Source: JAQUOA01 sp037443785 | GTDB taxonomy: Bacteria; Bacteroidota; Ignavibacteria; UBA10030; UBA8401 | DNA length: 64,000 nucleotides | Direction of reading: 5' to 3' | NCBI GenBank assembly: GCA_037443785.1 | Contig: JBBINR010000004.1 | Location: 1-64,000 of the forward strand | In this document: one piece after another, positions 52,580-62,143 of the stretch | Position numbering within the stretch: position 1 is the first letter of the stretch | Layout: every line of letters begins with the position of its first letter | Translations under genes and position numbers: made by a program | The notes under the pieces: model-generated | What the model was told of the DNA's origin: nothing | The model's database searches: none | What the model saw: only the letters and a program-made list of their open reading frames with translations

Positions 52580-55330
52580 GTGAAAAACATCCTGATTAAA
52601 TTCATCACATTTTTTCTCATTTTTTCTCTTCATGCTGTCCCTCAAGAAAAGAAAATCATTATTCGTCCGAACTATTCGGAGAATACGGCAAATAAATCTT
52701 CGGTAATTCCCATAAAGGAAATCAAGCGCCCAACAGTGGCACTTGTATTAAGCGGAGGCGGTGCACGCGGTTTTGCCGACCTGGGCGTCATTAAGACATT
52801 GGAAAAAAATAAAATCCCTATCGATTACATCGTAGGAACAAGTATCGGTGCAATTATCGGCGGTTTATATGCTTCAGGATATTCGACAGATGAATTAGAA
52901 CAATTGGTAAACAGTACGGATTGGAATTACATTCTTTCACTTAGTCAAGAAACCGAACGGCAAGATCTTTTTCTTACGCAAAAGCAAACTGCCGATAAAA
53001 AACAATTAACCGTTCGGTTCAATGGACTAAACCCGATCATTCCTTCGGCTGTTTCAAGCGGCCAGCGTCTGACAAATTTTATCAATCAACTTTGCTTGCA
53101 AAGTCTTTATCATCCGGCAAATAGTTTTGACGATCTTAAAATTCCGTTCCGATGTGTTGCAACCGACCTTGTTTCCGGAAAAAAAATAATTTTTGATAAA
53201 GGAAATATTTCCGAAGCACTACGGGCAAGCATTTCGATTCCATTGCTTTTCAATCCTCTAAAAAAAGATTCGCTTGAATTGACTGATGGCGGACTCGTCT
53301 CAAATATTCCTGTAGATATAGCAAAAACATTAGGTGCCGATATCATCATTGCAGTGAATACGGTAAGCCCAATGCGTACCTCGTCACAATTGTCAAACCC
53401 CTGGGAAGTTGCCGACCAGATCATTAATATCATGGCACAAGAAACAAATAAGCGTTCGCTTGAACAAGCAACTATTGTCGTCACACCAGATCTCGGAAAT
53501 TATCCAGCCTCGGATTTTTCACATCTTGAATTTGTCGTCAACCAAGGGATAGCTGCAGCACAAAACAAGGTTTCGGCGGTTAAAGATTCTATTGAAAGCC
53601 ACCGAACGATGAATTTGATCGAATCTTCACCGATGTCGACGTTTTCTTTTCGCGTGGATTCAATACACACAGCAATTCCAACAATTGATTCAACCAAACT
53701 GAGCCAACTGCTTCGACCAATTCGATTGAGAGAGAGTATTTCTATTCCTACAATAAAAGAAATACTAGGAAAGATCTATTTGGAAGGCTGGTTTCGTGAT
53801 GTCAATTCCGAAGTTATTTTTACTGACTCGTCGTTGTATCTTACCATTAAAGCCTTTGCAAATCCGATATTGCAAACAGTTGAAATCACCGGCAATTCCT
53901 TAATTCATTCCGACGAATTGCTAATGCTTTTTGATTCGTTAAAAAATAAACCAATCAATTATTTCAAACTTTCTCAAGTTTCAGAAGATATGTTAAGCCT
54001 ATATCGAGAGAATGGATATTCATTAGCTCGAATTCAAGGTTTAAATTTTGACGAAACGACTGGAAAGCTTACACTTACCATCAACGAAGGCATCATCTAC
54101 AAAATCTACTTGAAGGGAAAGAAAAAATCGAGAGATTGGGTCGTGTGGCGTGAATTATACTTTAGAGATGGTGATGTCTTTACTGTAACAAAAGGAAAAA
54201 ATGCATTAGTAAATCTTTACAGTACTAATTTGTTTAACCAGGTTTTGATCGATGTCGGTTACGAAAGTAACCTCCCTATTGTCATCATTCAGCTTGACGA
54301 AAAATCTTCCGAGGTTTCGCGTATGGGTTTCAGAATTGATAATGAACGAAACCTGCAACCATCAATCGAATTCAGAAATGAAAACCTCCTGGGCACCGCA
54401 ACCGAAATCGGAGTAAGTTTTGCAGGTGGATTGCGCAATCGTAAATACGTGGCAGAATTTAAGGCAAACAGGATTTTTAACACCTACTTTACTTTCAATC
54501 TTGACGGCTTCTACGATCTTCGTGATATCAATACGTATGAAGGTGATTCTAAAATTCCTTCAACGTCGAGGTTCGGAAGAACAAAAGCGGGAGAATACCG
54601 ACAAGTTCTTTATGGAGCTCTTTTTTCTTTAGGTCAGCAGGTAGAACGTTTAGGTACATTAAATATCGAATACAAACTTGAATCAGACGAAGTAAAATTC
54701 ATTTCCGGAAAAGGGTATGAGCCACAACAATTCACGCTGCAATCGTTGAAAGTCAGTTCCACGATCGATTCACGCGACCGCTTCCCGTATTCTCGTTCCG
54801 GATCCTTAACAAATTTTTCATGGGAAACTGCGACATCGACATTTAAAGGACTTGTCGGAGATATTGGCTATTCGAAAATTTACTTTGCGTATGAAACTAA
54901 TGCTTCATTATGGGATAATACGATTCGCCCAAAAGTAATTGTCGGATTTGGAGATCAAACACTTCCCTTGACTCAACAATTTTCACTTGGAGGTGAAGAT
55001 TCTTTTTTTGGTTTAAAAGAAGATGATTCACGCGGGCGGCAAATTCTGGTAACAAGTCTAGAATTTAGGGCACTGTTCCCATTTAAAATTATTTGGGATA
55101 CCTATTTTAAGGCTCGGTATGACTTTGGCAACATCTGGCCTCAACGCGAAGATATCCGTATGAGAGATTTTCACCATGGAATCGGCATCGGACTTTCATT
55201 GGATACTCCTTTCGGCCCCGCAATATTTCCGTCGGGCGAAAGTTTTTATATCCGTCGTGATCTTCTTGAACAACCTCTAACGCTCGGACCGGTTGTAACG
55301 TATTTATCGTGGGGTTACCCCCTTCACTAA
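52580..55330 (+). CDS. Patatin-like phospholipase fused to POTRA and outer-membrane barrel (type Vd secretion)
   Basis: Encodes 916 residues from GTG 52580 (a GTG at 52478 is an alternative giving 950). Signal peptide IKFITFFLIFSLHA, then a patatin lipase (about 50-280) with ALVLSGGGARGFADLGV, GTSIG (Ser88) and LTDGGLVSN (Asp236) forming the catalytic dyad. The C-terminal part has POTRA-like repeats (QTVEITGNSLIHSDELL, IYKIYLKGKKKS) and a barrel with GGEDSFFGLKEDD as the loop-6 region. This is the PlpD-like architecture, where the barrel carries the lipase to the cell surface. The stop overlaps the facing permease stop by 4 nt. Confidence 0.87.
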   Translation: MKNILIKFITFFLIFSLHAVPQEKKIIIRPNYSENTANKSSVIPIKEIKRPTVALVLSGGGARGFADLGVIKTLEKNKIPIDYIVGTSIGAIIGGLYASGYSTDELEQLVNSTDWNYILSLSQETERQDLFLTQKQTADKKQLTVRFNGLNPIIPSAVSSGQRLTNFINQLCLQSLYHPANSFDDLKIPFRCVATDLVSGKKIIFDKGNISEALRASISIPLLFNPLKKDSLELTDGGLVSNIPVDIAKTLGADIIIAVNTVSPMRTSSQLSNPWEVADQIINIMAQETNKRSLEQATIVVTPDLGNYPASDFSHLEFVVNQGIAAAQNKVSAVKDSIESHRTMNLIESSPMSTFSFRVDSIHTAIPTIDSTKLSQLLRPIRLRESISIPTIKEILGKIYLEGWFRDVNSEVIFTDSSLYLTIKAFANPILQTVEITGNSLIHSDELLMLFDSLKNKPINYFKLSQVSEDMLSLYRENGYSLARIQGLNFDETTGKLTLTINEGIIYKIYLKGKKKSRDWVVWRELYFRDGDVFTVTKGKNALVNLYSTNLFNQVLIDVGYESNLPIVIIQLDEKSSEVSRMGFRIDNERNLQPSIEFRNENLLGTATEIGVSFAGGLRNRKYVAEFKANRIFNTYFTFNLDGFYDLRDINTYEGDSKIPSTSRFGRTKAGEYRQVLYGALFSLGQQVERLGTLNIEYKLESDEVKFISGKGYEPQQFTLQSLKVSSTIDSRDRFPYSRSGSLTNFSWETATSTFKGLVGDIGYSKIYFAYETNASLWDNTIRPKVIVGFGDQTLPLTQQFSLGGEDSFFGLKEDDSRGRQILVTSLEFRALFPFKIIWDTYFKARYDFGNIWPQREDIRMRDFHHGIGIGLSLDTPFGPAIFPSGESFYIRRDLLEQPLTLGPVVTYLSWGYPLH

Positions 55331-56451
55331 TCTATTTTTTCTTTAAATCGCAAAATACTTGCCGCCAGAACAATCACCCCCATACTAAGCAGCATGAACG
55401 CTTCAAACCACAACTCATGTAACCCGGCACCTTTAAGAATAATAGAACGAATTACAACGAGATAGTATTTCATCGGAATGGCGAGCGAAACCAGTTGAAG
55501 AAGTTTTGGCATATTTTCTACCGGAAACACGAAACCGGAAATATACATCATCGGCTGCATCACAAAGAACATTCCTATCATCATCGCTTGTTGTTGTGTT
55601 TTTGAAATCGTCGAAACGAACAATCCTAAACCAAGTGCCGTAAGCAGAAAAAATCCGGTCAATCCGAATAACAGCGGGACACTTCCACGGATTTCAATAC
55701 CAAATCCAAATCTCATGACAAGCATAACGACTGTAACATTAACGAGTCCGATAATTGTGAAGGGAACAAGTTTGCCAAATATCAATTCTGTGGGGCGAAT
55801 TGGAGTCACCAATAATTGTTCTAACGTACCAATTTCTTTTTCTTTCACGATTGCCATAGCAGTCAAGTTCATCGTTGTTAATAAAAGAATAAGGACGAGA
55901 ACTCCGGGAACCATAAATTTTCTGCTGACTAATGTCGGATTGTACCATGCCCTGGTTTCCGCATTGATGCCTCCAAAATTTTTGATGGTGCCGACAATTG
56001 AAGCCAATTTTTGCTGAGAGTATCGATTAATAATTTGATTGACGTATGCACCTGCGATTGCCGTTGTATTTCCCTCACTTCCGTCAAAGATCACTTGAAT
56101 ATCAGACGATTCTCTTCTCAAAATTTTATTCCCGAAATCGTGTGGAATGATCAAGGCCATCATTGTTTTTCCATCATCGAGATATGACTGAACATCGTTG
56201 TAATTTTCCGTGGAATATTCCAATGCAAAATATCCCGTGTTCGTAAACGATTGAACGAACGTTCTGCTTTCACTTGTCTTATCCATATCGCATAAAACGA
56301 AAGAGATATTCTTTACATCGAGCGAAGCTGCAAATCCAAGAAATGTTAATTGAAGAATCGGTGCAACAAAAACAATCGGCAGCAGCCGTTTGTCTTTGAT
56401 GAATTGCTCAAATTCCTTTTTTATTATTGCTTGAAGTCGATGAAGTTTCAT
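55327..56451 (-). CDS. ABC-2 type permease, YbhR-like
   Basis: Encodes 374 residues. One N-terminal helix, a large periplasmic domain (about 40-170), then five helices with TMNLTAMAIVKEKEIGTLEQ and MYISGFVFPVENMP, the ABC2_membrane pattern. It follows its paralogue by one base and should pair with it as the membrane half of an efflux pump. Last gene of the operon; the convergent patatin gene overlaps its stop. Confidence 0.88.
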   Translation of the reverse strand: MKLHRLQAIIKKEFEQFIKDKRLLPIVFVAPILQLTFLGFAASLDVKNISFVLCDMDKTSESRTFVQSFTNTGYFALEYSTENYNDVQSYLDDGKTMMALIIPHDFGNKILRRESSDIQVIFDGSEGNTTAIAGAYVNQIINRYSQQKLASIVGTIKNFGGINAETRAWYNPTLVSRKFMVPGVLVLILLLTTMNLTAMAIVKEKEIGTLEQLLVTPIRPTELIFGKLVPFTIIGLVNVTVVMLVMRFGFGIEIRGSVPLLFGLTGFFLLTALGLGLFVSTISKTQQQAMMIGMFFVMQPMMYISGFVFPVENMPKLLQLVSLAIPMKYYLVVIRSIILKGAGLHELWFEAFMLLSMGVIVLAASILRFKEKID

Positions 56452-56452
56452 T

Positions 56453-57580
56453 TTACACCGAGTGTGATTGAAATCGTTTCCAACTTATACCCACAACAAT
56501 AGTGATAAAAATTAGCAAGTAAATCAGTTGATCCCAGAATGCCTCCAATCCTACTCCTTTCAACACAATTCCTCTCATAATTACCAGATAAAATTTGGCA
56601 GGAGTTATATTCGATAAGATTTGAAGAAATAACGGCATGCTTCGGATCGGAAATGTAAATCCGGAAAGGATCATCGTTGGCAACATCGAAATCACCGCTG
56701 CAAGCTGGAATGCAACCTGCTGACTATCGGCAATCGTTGACACCAGCAATCCCTGTGCCAAGGCAGCACAGATAAAAATTAAAGTCGCAACGAACAGAAG
56801 AATCAAACTTCCTTTCACCACAACGTCAAAAAGAAAATATGCAGCGATGATAACGATTGCCGCAGCGATAAGGGAAATAATTGCGTATGGAATGATTTTT
56901 CCAACAATTAAACCGAGCGGATGGATAGGCGAGACATCGATTTGTTCAATCGTGTTTCGTTCTTTTTCTTTCACAATGGAAAGAGACGTTGCAATCACTC
57001 CAGTAATGGCAAGAATAAATGCGATAAGCCCTGGCACTAAAAATTTTGCACTCTTCATTTCAGGATTATACCAGATTCGGGCGTGATAATTCACAGGGAT
57101 AAAGCTCCTCTTCCCGATTTTTGCAAGATTTTGTAAAATAATTTTTTGCGAGTATTGCAGGGTTACCGCTTGCGCATACCCAATAATCGTTGATGCTGAA
57201 TTAGAATCCATACCGTCGACAAGCAATTGGATGGAAGTCTGGCGGCCTTGCAGCAATTCATGAGAAAAATTTGTGGGAATCACAAGGATGAGTTTTACTT
57301 TTCCTTCATCAATAAGTTCTTGGCAGAGAGAATAATCCGAAACGTATTCGGTAAATTCAAAATATCCTGCGGTGATAAAGCTGTTCACAAACTCGCGGCT
57401 TTGAGAGCTTTTTTCAGCATCGTACACAGCCAATTTAATATCTTTCACATCGAAGTTTAATGCGTAACCGTTTAGAAGCAGCAGCATGGCTGGAACAAGA
57501 GTTAAAATTGCTAACACCTTTCTATCCCGCTTAATCTGACGGAACTCCTTAACAATAACTGGAATCAATTGCTTAAACAT
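56453..57580 (-). CDS. ABC-2 type permease, YbhS-like
   Basis: Encodes 375 residues with the same topology as the neighbour: one helix, periplasmic domain, five helices (SIVKEKERNTIEQIDVSPIH, SGFTFPIRSMP). Together the two permeases form the heterodimeric membrane domain fed by the two ATPases encoded upstream. Confidence 0.88.
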   Translation of the reverse strand: MFKQLIPVIVKEFRQIKRDRKVLAILTLVPAMLLLLNGYALNFDVKDIKLAVYDAEKSSQSREFVNSFITAGYFEFTEYVSDYSLCQELIDEGKVKLILVIPTNFSHELLQGRQTSIQLLVDGMDSNSASTIIGYAQAVTLQYSQKIILQNLAKIGKRSFIPVNYHARIWYNPEMKSAKFLVPGLIAFILAITGVIATSLSIVKEKERNTIEQIDVSPIHPLGLIVGKIIPYAIISLIAAAIVIIAAYFLFDVVVKGSLILLFVATLIFICAALAQGLLVSTIADSQQVAFQLAAVISMLPTMILSGFTFPIRSMPLFLQILSNITPAKFYLVIMRGIVLKGVGLEAFWDQLIYLLIFITIVVGISWKRFQSHSV

Positions 57581-57591
57581 AAATTTTTATT

Positions 57592-58533
57592 TTAAAATTT
57601 TGCCGCAGAGACAGTTTCCTGTTCCAGCAAATAGATAAAAACATCTTCTAAAGAGGGGGTAATTTTTTCAATGCTAAAATATCGATTGATTTTTCGCTTA
57701 AACAGTTTTGTGATCTGTTCTTTGCCCCTTTGCTCATCGTTCACATTCACGTGTAAATGCGTCCCAAACACCGATGTTTCAATAGACCACGGCTGCTTTT
57801 CTACAGCCTCCAATGCTTCTATAACGTTTGAACATTGCACTTCAAGAATCGGGAATTTGATATAGTTTTCTTTTAATTCTTTCGGACTTCCTCCCGCAAT
57901 AATTTTTCCGGCATTAATGAGAATGATATCGTTGCAATATTCCGCTTCTTCCAAAAAGTGCGTCGTCACTAGCACCGTAACACCTTCAGAAGACAGATCA
58001 TTGATTAATTCCCAGAACCTTCTCCGCATTACCGGATCCACGCCGCTGGTGGGTTCATCCAAAAAAACAATTTTAGGACGGTGAAGAACTGCACATCCTA
58101 ATGCCAATCGCTGTTTCCATCCCCCGCTCAAATTTTTTGTAAGACTTTTTTCCCGGCCATTGAGGTTCGCCATTTCCAGAACCCATTTTTTTCTTTCTCC
58201 TATCTCATTATACGAGAGCCCGTATACTCTTCCAAAGAAATCGATGTTCTCTTCAACCGTTAAATCATCGTATAATGAAAACCGCTGCGACATATACCCA
58301 ATATGTTCTTTCACTTTACTTGGCTCACGATTGATGTCAAAACCGCCAACGCGCGCCGTTCCATCGGTCGAAGTCAACAATCCACAGAGCATTCGTATGG
58401 CCGTCGATTTCCCTGCACCATTCGCACCAAGGAAGCCAAATATTTCTCCTTGCTTCACTTCAAAATTGATGTGATCCACGGCGCAAAAAGGTCCGAAGTG
58501 TTTGGTCAAATTTTCTACTTCAATCGTATTCAT
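57592..58533 (-). CDS. ABC transporter ATPase, second YbhF-like half
   Basis: Encodes 313 residues. Walker A GANGAGKST, signature LSGGWKQRLALGCAVLHRP and Walker B IVFLDEPTSGVDP. In E. coli the two ATPases are fused into YbhF; here they are separate, joined by an ATGA overlap (58530-58533). Its C-terminal part after about 220 is the usual DUF4162-like appendage. Confidence 0.9.
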   Translation of the reverse strand: MNTIEVENLTKHFGPFCAVDHINFEVKQGEIFGFLGANGAGKSTAIRMLCGLLTSTDGTARVGGFDINREPSKVKEHIGYMSQRFSLYDDLTVEENIDFFGRVYGLSYNEIGERKKWVLEMANLNGREKSLTKNLSGGWKQRLALGCAVLHRPKIVFLDEPTSGVDPVMRRRFWELINDLSSEGVTVLVTTHFLEEAEYCNDIILINAGKIIAGGSPKELKENYIKFPILEVQCSNVIEALEAVEKQPWSIETSVFGTHLHVNVNDEQRGKEQITKLFKRKINRYFSIEKITPSLEDVFIYLLEQETVSAAKF

Positions 58534-59468
58534 ACTCTCCCAGATACGCCGCTAAGAACTTTTTCTGACAATAATGAAATAAAAACATTTTCGAGCGATG
58601 GTTTGATCACTCGTGTAGAGGCAACATCAATATGCTGCTCGGTAAGATATTTTTGGAGTAATGGTACATCCAAAGCGGCATTGCGTACAACAACATTCAG
58701 TCTATCGCCAAAAGCTTGGGCTTCGACAATAAGCGAATGCCCCCTCATCAATTGAAACGCTTGTCGAATATTTGTGGAGACAATTTCAACGATCTCTCCC
58801 TTCATGACATTTTTCAAATTCGCCGGTGAATCTGTCATTAAAATTTCTCCGTTGTTCATTAAGGCGACCCGATTACATCTCTCAGCTTCATCGAGATACG
58901 GGGTTGTCATAACGATCGTAATTCCGGTTTTCAACAGTGTTGAGAGCACTTTCCAAAAATCTCTCCGTGAAACGGGATCAACACCAGTGGTCGGCTCATC
59001 GAGAAATATAATTTCCGGAGTGTGAATTAACGTGCAGGCAAGGGCGAGCTTTTGCTTCATCCCTCCGGACAACTTTTCAGCAAGACGATCACGAAATGGC
59101 GTGAGTCGAGTGAATTCAAGCAATTCATTGCGCCGCCTCTTGTAATCGAAAAGCCCGTGGATTTCGGCAAAAAATTCAATATTCTCATCGATCGTTAAAT
59201 CTCCATAGAGCGAAAATTTCTGAGATAGATAACCAATTTTTTTTTTCACTTCCTTAATGTTATGAAGAACATCATGCCCCGCAACGAAAAGCTGACCATC
59301 ATTTGGTTTTGTAATTCCACACAGCATACGAATAATCGTAGTTTTTCCTGCACCGTCCGGTCCAACCAGTGCAAACATCTCTCCTTTATTCACAGCAAGG
59401 GAAACGTTTTTCACGGCAGTCACGCCGCCAAAAGTTTTTGTTACCGATGTTATTTCTAGAGCATTCAT
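58530..59468 (-). CDS. ABC transporter ATPase, first YbhF-like half
   Basis: Encodes 312 residues from the ATG at 59468; a TTG at 59483 overlapping the adaptor stop is an alternative. Walker A is VGPDGAGKTT, matching the N-terminal half of YbhF, with LSGGMKQKLALACTLIHTP and IIFLDEPTTGVDP as signature and Walker B. It drives the two permeases below. Confidence 0.9.
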   Translation of the reverse strand: MNALEITSVTKTFGGVTAVKNVSLAVNKGEMFALVGPDGAGKTTIIRMLCGITKPNDGQLFVAGHDVLHNIKEVKKKIGYLSQKFSLYGDLTIDENIEFFAEIHGLFDYKRRRNELLEFTRLTPFRDRLAEKLSGGMKQKLALACTLIHTPEIIFLDEPTTGVDPVSRRDFWKVLSTLLKTGITIVMTTPYLDEAERCNRVALMNNGEILMTDSPANLKNVMKGEIVEIVSTNIRQAFQLMRGHSLIVEAQAFGDRLNVVVRNAALDVPLLQKYLTEQHIDVASTRVIKPSLENVFISLLSEKVLSGVSGRV

Positions 59469-59479
59469 AAATTGATCAC

Positions 59480-60496
59480 TCAATGGACATATGCATCGGC
59501 TGGCATGCCGGCTTTTAAATCGCCGTTGTTGTTTTCAACTTCAAGTTTTACGCCAAAAACAAGTTTCGTTCGCTCATCTTTGGTTTGGACATTGCGTGGA
59601 GTGAACTCCGCGATCGGCGAAATATAAATGACCTTACCGGTGTAACTTTTATCGGGAAAGGTGTCGATAACGACATCTGCCTTTGATCCTAATTTAATTT
59701 TCCCAAGTTCAGTTTCATTAACGTAGATCATTAATTCTAATGTGCGCAATTGCGAGATTCTTGCAATGATGGTTCCTGCACCAATTAATTCACCGACCTC
59801 AACTGGTTTATATGTCACAGTCCCGGCAACTGGAGAAAGAATATACGAATCTGAAATTTGTTGTTTGAAAAGATTTGCCTGGGCTTTCGCTTGATCAACG
59901 CGTGCTTTAGCAGCCGCGAGATCTTCAGGACGGGCAAAACGTTGCATTTTTTGGAGATTTTGTTTTGCCGTACTTAGTTGAGCTTTCGTAATTGTATAAC
60001 GAGATTCAGCATCTTCATATTGTTTTTTCGAAACTGCATGAGTGGAAAACAAATCTTTGATCCGTTTGAAATCGGCACCTGCTGTTTGTGCACCAGATTC
60101 TGCCTGCGTCACTGCTTCTTGAGCAGCACGAAGGTCTTCACTGCGCGCACCATTTTTTAATAATTGATATTGTGCGTCGACCAAATCAATCCCAGCTTCT
60201 GCTTGCAGAAGCTGCAAACGAAGCATTTCATGATCCACAACGGCAATCGTATCTCCCTGTCGAACTTCGGTACCTTCCTCAACAGGTATTTTTTGCAATT
60301 GGCCTGGGACTTTTGATGAGACATTCACTTCAACTGCTTCAAGAGTACCGCTGGCTTCAATTGCACCATCGTGATTGTTCCTACAGCCGGCAAAAAAAAG
60401 CGTCGAAAGGATAACAAAAAGAACCGAAATGATAATCTTGATTGTACTCCTTTTTTCGGCGCTCGGAATATTGGTAGTTGTCATCATTAAAATCAT
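59480..60496 (-). CDS. HlyD-family membrane fusion lipoprotein, YbhG-like
   Basis: Encodes 338 residues from the ATG at 60496, which has GAGGG 5 nt before it; a GTG at 60526 is worse. A lipobox (LSTLFFAGC) suggests lipid anchoring. Then the biotinyl-lipoyl region (NVSSKVPGQLQKIPVEEGTEV), a coiled-coil hairpin (about 90-190) and beta-barrel parts (VIDTFPDKSYTGKVIYI). It bridges the inner-membrane ABC pump to an outer-membrane channel, which is not encoded here. Confidence 0.88.
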   Translation of the reverse strand: MILMMTTTNIPSAEKRSTIKIIISVLFVILSTLFFAGCRNNHDGAIEASGTLEAVEVNVSSKVPGQLQKIPVEEGTEVRQGDTIAVVDHEMLRLQLLQAEAGIDLVDAQYQLLKNGARSEDLRAAQEAVTQAESGAQTAGADFKRIKDLFSTHAVSKKQYEDAESRYTITKAQLSTAKQNLQKMQRFARPEDLAAAKARVDQAKAQANLFKQQISDSYILSPVAGTVTYKPVEVGELIGAGTIIARISQLRTLELMIYVNETELGKIKLGSKADVVIDTFPDKSYTGKVIYISPIAEFTPRNVQTKDERTKLVFGVKLEVENNNGDLKAGMPADAYVH

Positions 60497-60506
60497 TGTA
60501 CCCTCA

Positions 60507-61133
60507 TTATAAAGTTGTAATTTCACAGGTAAGGAATTCCTTCCGAGCTTCTTCTGTAAGCGAGCCTTCGAAGATCACATGAAAAATCGTGTACATGGCT
60601 TCTTTGGGGGAGAATGAATGTTGAGATAGAACTTCAGGATTGACAATAGTCTGAACTGAATTAATAAACATCATTAACACAACCTCATCGCTCACATCAC
60701 CACGAAACTTTCTTTCAGCCTTTGCTTCTTTAATCATCTTTGCAATACGGGATAAGATCACTTCGTTCCTAAATTTATCGACTTCTTTCCACAGTGTCGG
60801 AGTAAATCGTTGTATGTCCATTTGGAATGACCGGCTGATTCTTCCAACCAATTTTCCAACAAATAGCATTAACTCGGCAAGTTTTTGGATAACCGGTTTA
60901 TCTGAGTCGCAAATGGCTGTTACATTTTTTTCCACTCGCCTCATGAACAACTTCATGACACTCCGAACCAGTTCTTCTTTACTTGGAAAAAACTTATACA
61001 TAGTTTTTTTACTAATGCCCAGCTCGCTCGAAAGTTCATCCAGGGTTACTTTGTTGAAACCAGAACTTAAAAATCGATCTTCTGCATGAACGATGATACG
61101 TTCTTTGGGTTCTTTCTCTTCAACCTCAATCAT
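60507..61133 (-). CDS. TetR-family repressor of the efflux operon
   Basis: Encodes 208 residues from the ATG at 61133; the frame itself extends to a GTG at 61151. The helix-turn-helix is VTLDELSSELGISKKTMYKF near residue 33, with a C-terminal all-helical ligand domain. It is the first gene of the unit and probably represses it, as CecR does for ybhGFSR in E. coli. Palindromes upstream (61169-61268) are likely binding sites. Confidence 0.85.
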   Translation of the reverse strand: MIEVEEKEPKERIIVHAEDRFLSSGFNKVTLDELSSELGISKKTMYKFFPSKEELVRSVMKLFMRRVEKNVTAICDSDKPVIQKLAELMLFVGKLVGRISRSFQMDIQRFTPTLWKEVDKFRNEVILSRIAKMIKEAKAERKFRGDVSDEVVLMMFINSVQTIVNPEVLSQHSFSPKEAMYTIFHVIFEGSLTEEARKEFLTCEITTL

Positions 61134-61168
61134 AATGACTCCATGAATCACATTTGTAATTAGAACAC

Positions 61169-61268
61169 AGAAACTTTTATATTTTTTTAAGTTTCCATCG
61201 TGTTATTAAAAAAGCCAACTATTATTGGCATTTTTCTATGGAAACTATTATCGTCTTTTACGTTTCCA
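61169..61268 (-). promoter_or_regulatory. Palindromic operator candidates and promoter before the TetR-efflux operon
   Basis: Two inverted repeats are seen: GAAACTT (61170-61176) with AAGTTTC (61189-61195), 12 nt apart, and TGGAAAC (61239-61245) with GTTTCCA (61262-61268), 16 nt apart. A minus-strand TATAAA at 61176-61181 falls inside the first, suitable for a -10 box blocked by repressor. The panB terminator (61208-61235) lies between the two repeats. Binding is inferred, not shown. Confidence 0.5.
61208..61235 (-). terminator. Intrinsic terminator after panB
   Basis: Stem GCCAA (61214-61218) with TTGGC (61225-61229), extended by A5/T5 flanks, 6-nt loop and six T on the minus strand. Lies about 90 nt past the panB stop. 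Confidence 0.65.
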
Positions 61269-61324
61269 ATATATATAGAATTTATTTTTAACGCAAGAAG
61301 AAACTACCTCTATTTTCACTTGAC

Positions 61325-62143
61325 CTAATAACTTTCCTTTTTTAAAGGAAAGTTTTTTGCCTTAACATCACCAATGTATGCCTGAAACGCTGTGCGCATT
61401 GATTCAGAAAGATTGGTGTATTTACGGACAAATCGCGGATGGAATTGTTCATTCATCCCCAACATGTCATTTGTAACAAGTACTTGGCCGTCGCATTCAA
61501 CACCAGCACCGATGCCAATAGTTGCACAGGAAACAGATTGAGTAACTTTTTTAGACAGTGAGTCGGGAATTTTTTCCAGAACAATTCCAAATACTCCTGC
61601 TTTGTCTAACGCTTTTGCATCTGCAACCAATTGTTTTGCTTCAGCAGATTCTTTCGCACGCACTTCATAGGTACCAAATTTATAAATTGATTGCGGCGTT
61701 AATCCTAGATGTCCCATCACAGGAATTCCAATATCAACAAGCTGTTCAATGAGAGGGAGAATTCTTTTGCCGCCTTCCATCTTCACCGCTTCCGCTCCTG
61801 ATTCTTTCAACATCCTTCCGCAATTTCTCACAGCCTCTTTAATATCCACCTGATATGACATAAATGGCATATCGGCAACCAGCATTGCACGCTTCACTGC
61901 GCGCCTCACAACTTTTGTATGATAAATCATTTCATCCAAAGTTACTGGAATTGTTGTTTCGAGTCCCTGAAATACATTCGCAACAGAATCGCCGACAAGA
62001 ATGACATCAATTCCGGCATCATCAAGTAATCGTGCGGTCGTAAAATCGTATGCAGTCAACACGGCGATCTTTTCGCCTTTTTGTTTCATCGCCAAAATTG
62101 TTTTGGTCGTAATTCTTTTATAGTCGGATGATTGTGTGCTCAT
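61325..62143 (-). CDS. panB: 3-methyl-2-oxobutanoate hydroxymethyltransferase
   Basis: Encodes 272 residues. TIM-barrel motifs DAGIDVILVGDSVANVFQG, VADMPFMSYQ, VKMEGGKRILP and PVMGHLGLTPQS define PanB, which makes ketopantoate from alpha-ketoisovalerate with methylene-THF, the first step of pantothenate synthesis. Its start overlaps the lipM-like stop by 4 nt. The other pantothenate genes are not in the window. Confidence 0.96.
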   Translation of the reverse strand: MSTQSSDYKRITTKTILAMKQKGEKIAVLTAYDFTTARLLDDAGIDVILVGDSVANVFQGLETTIPVTLDEMIYHTKVVRRAVKRAMLVADMPFMSYQVDIKEAVRNCGRMLKESGAEAVKMEGGKRILPLIEQLVDIGIPVMGHLGLTPQSIYKFGTYEVRAKESAEAKQLVADAKALDKAGVFGIVLEKIPDSLSKKVTQSVSCATIGIGAGVECDGQVLVTNDMLGMNEQFHPRFVRKYTNLSESMRTAFQAYIGDVKAKNFPLKKESY

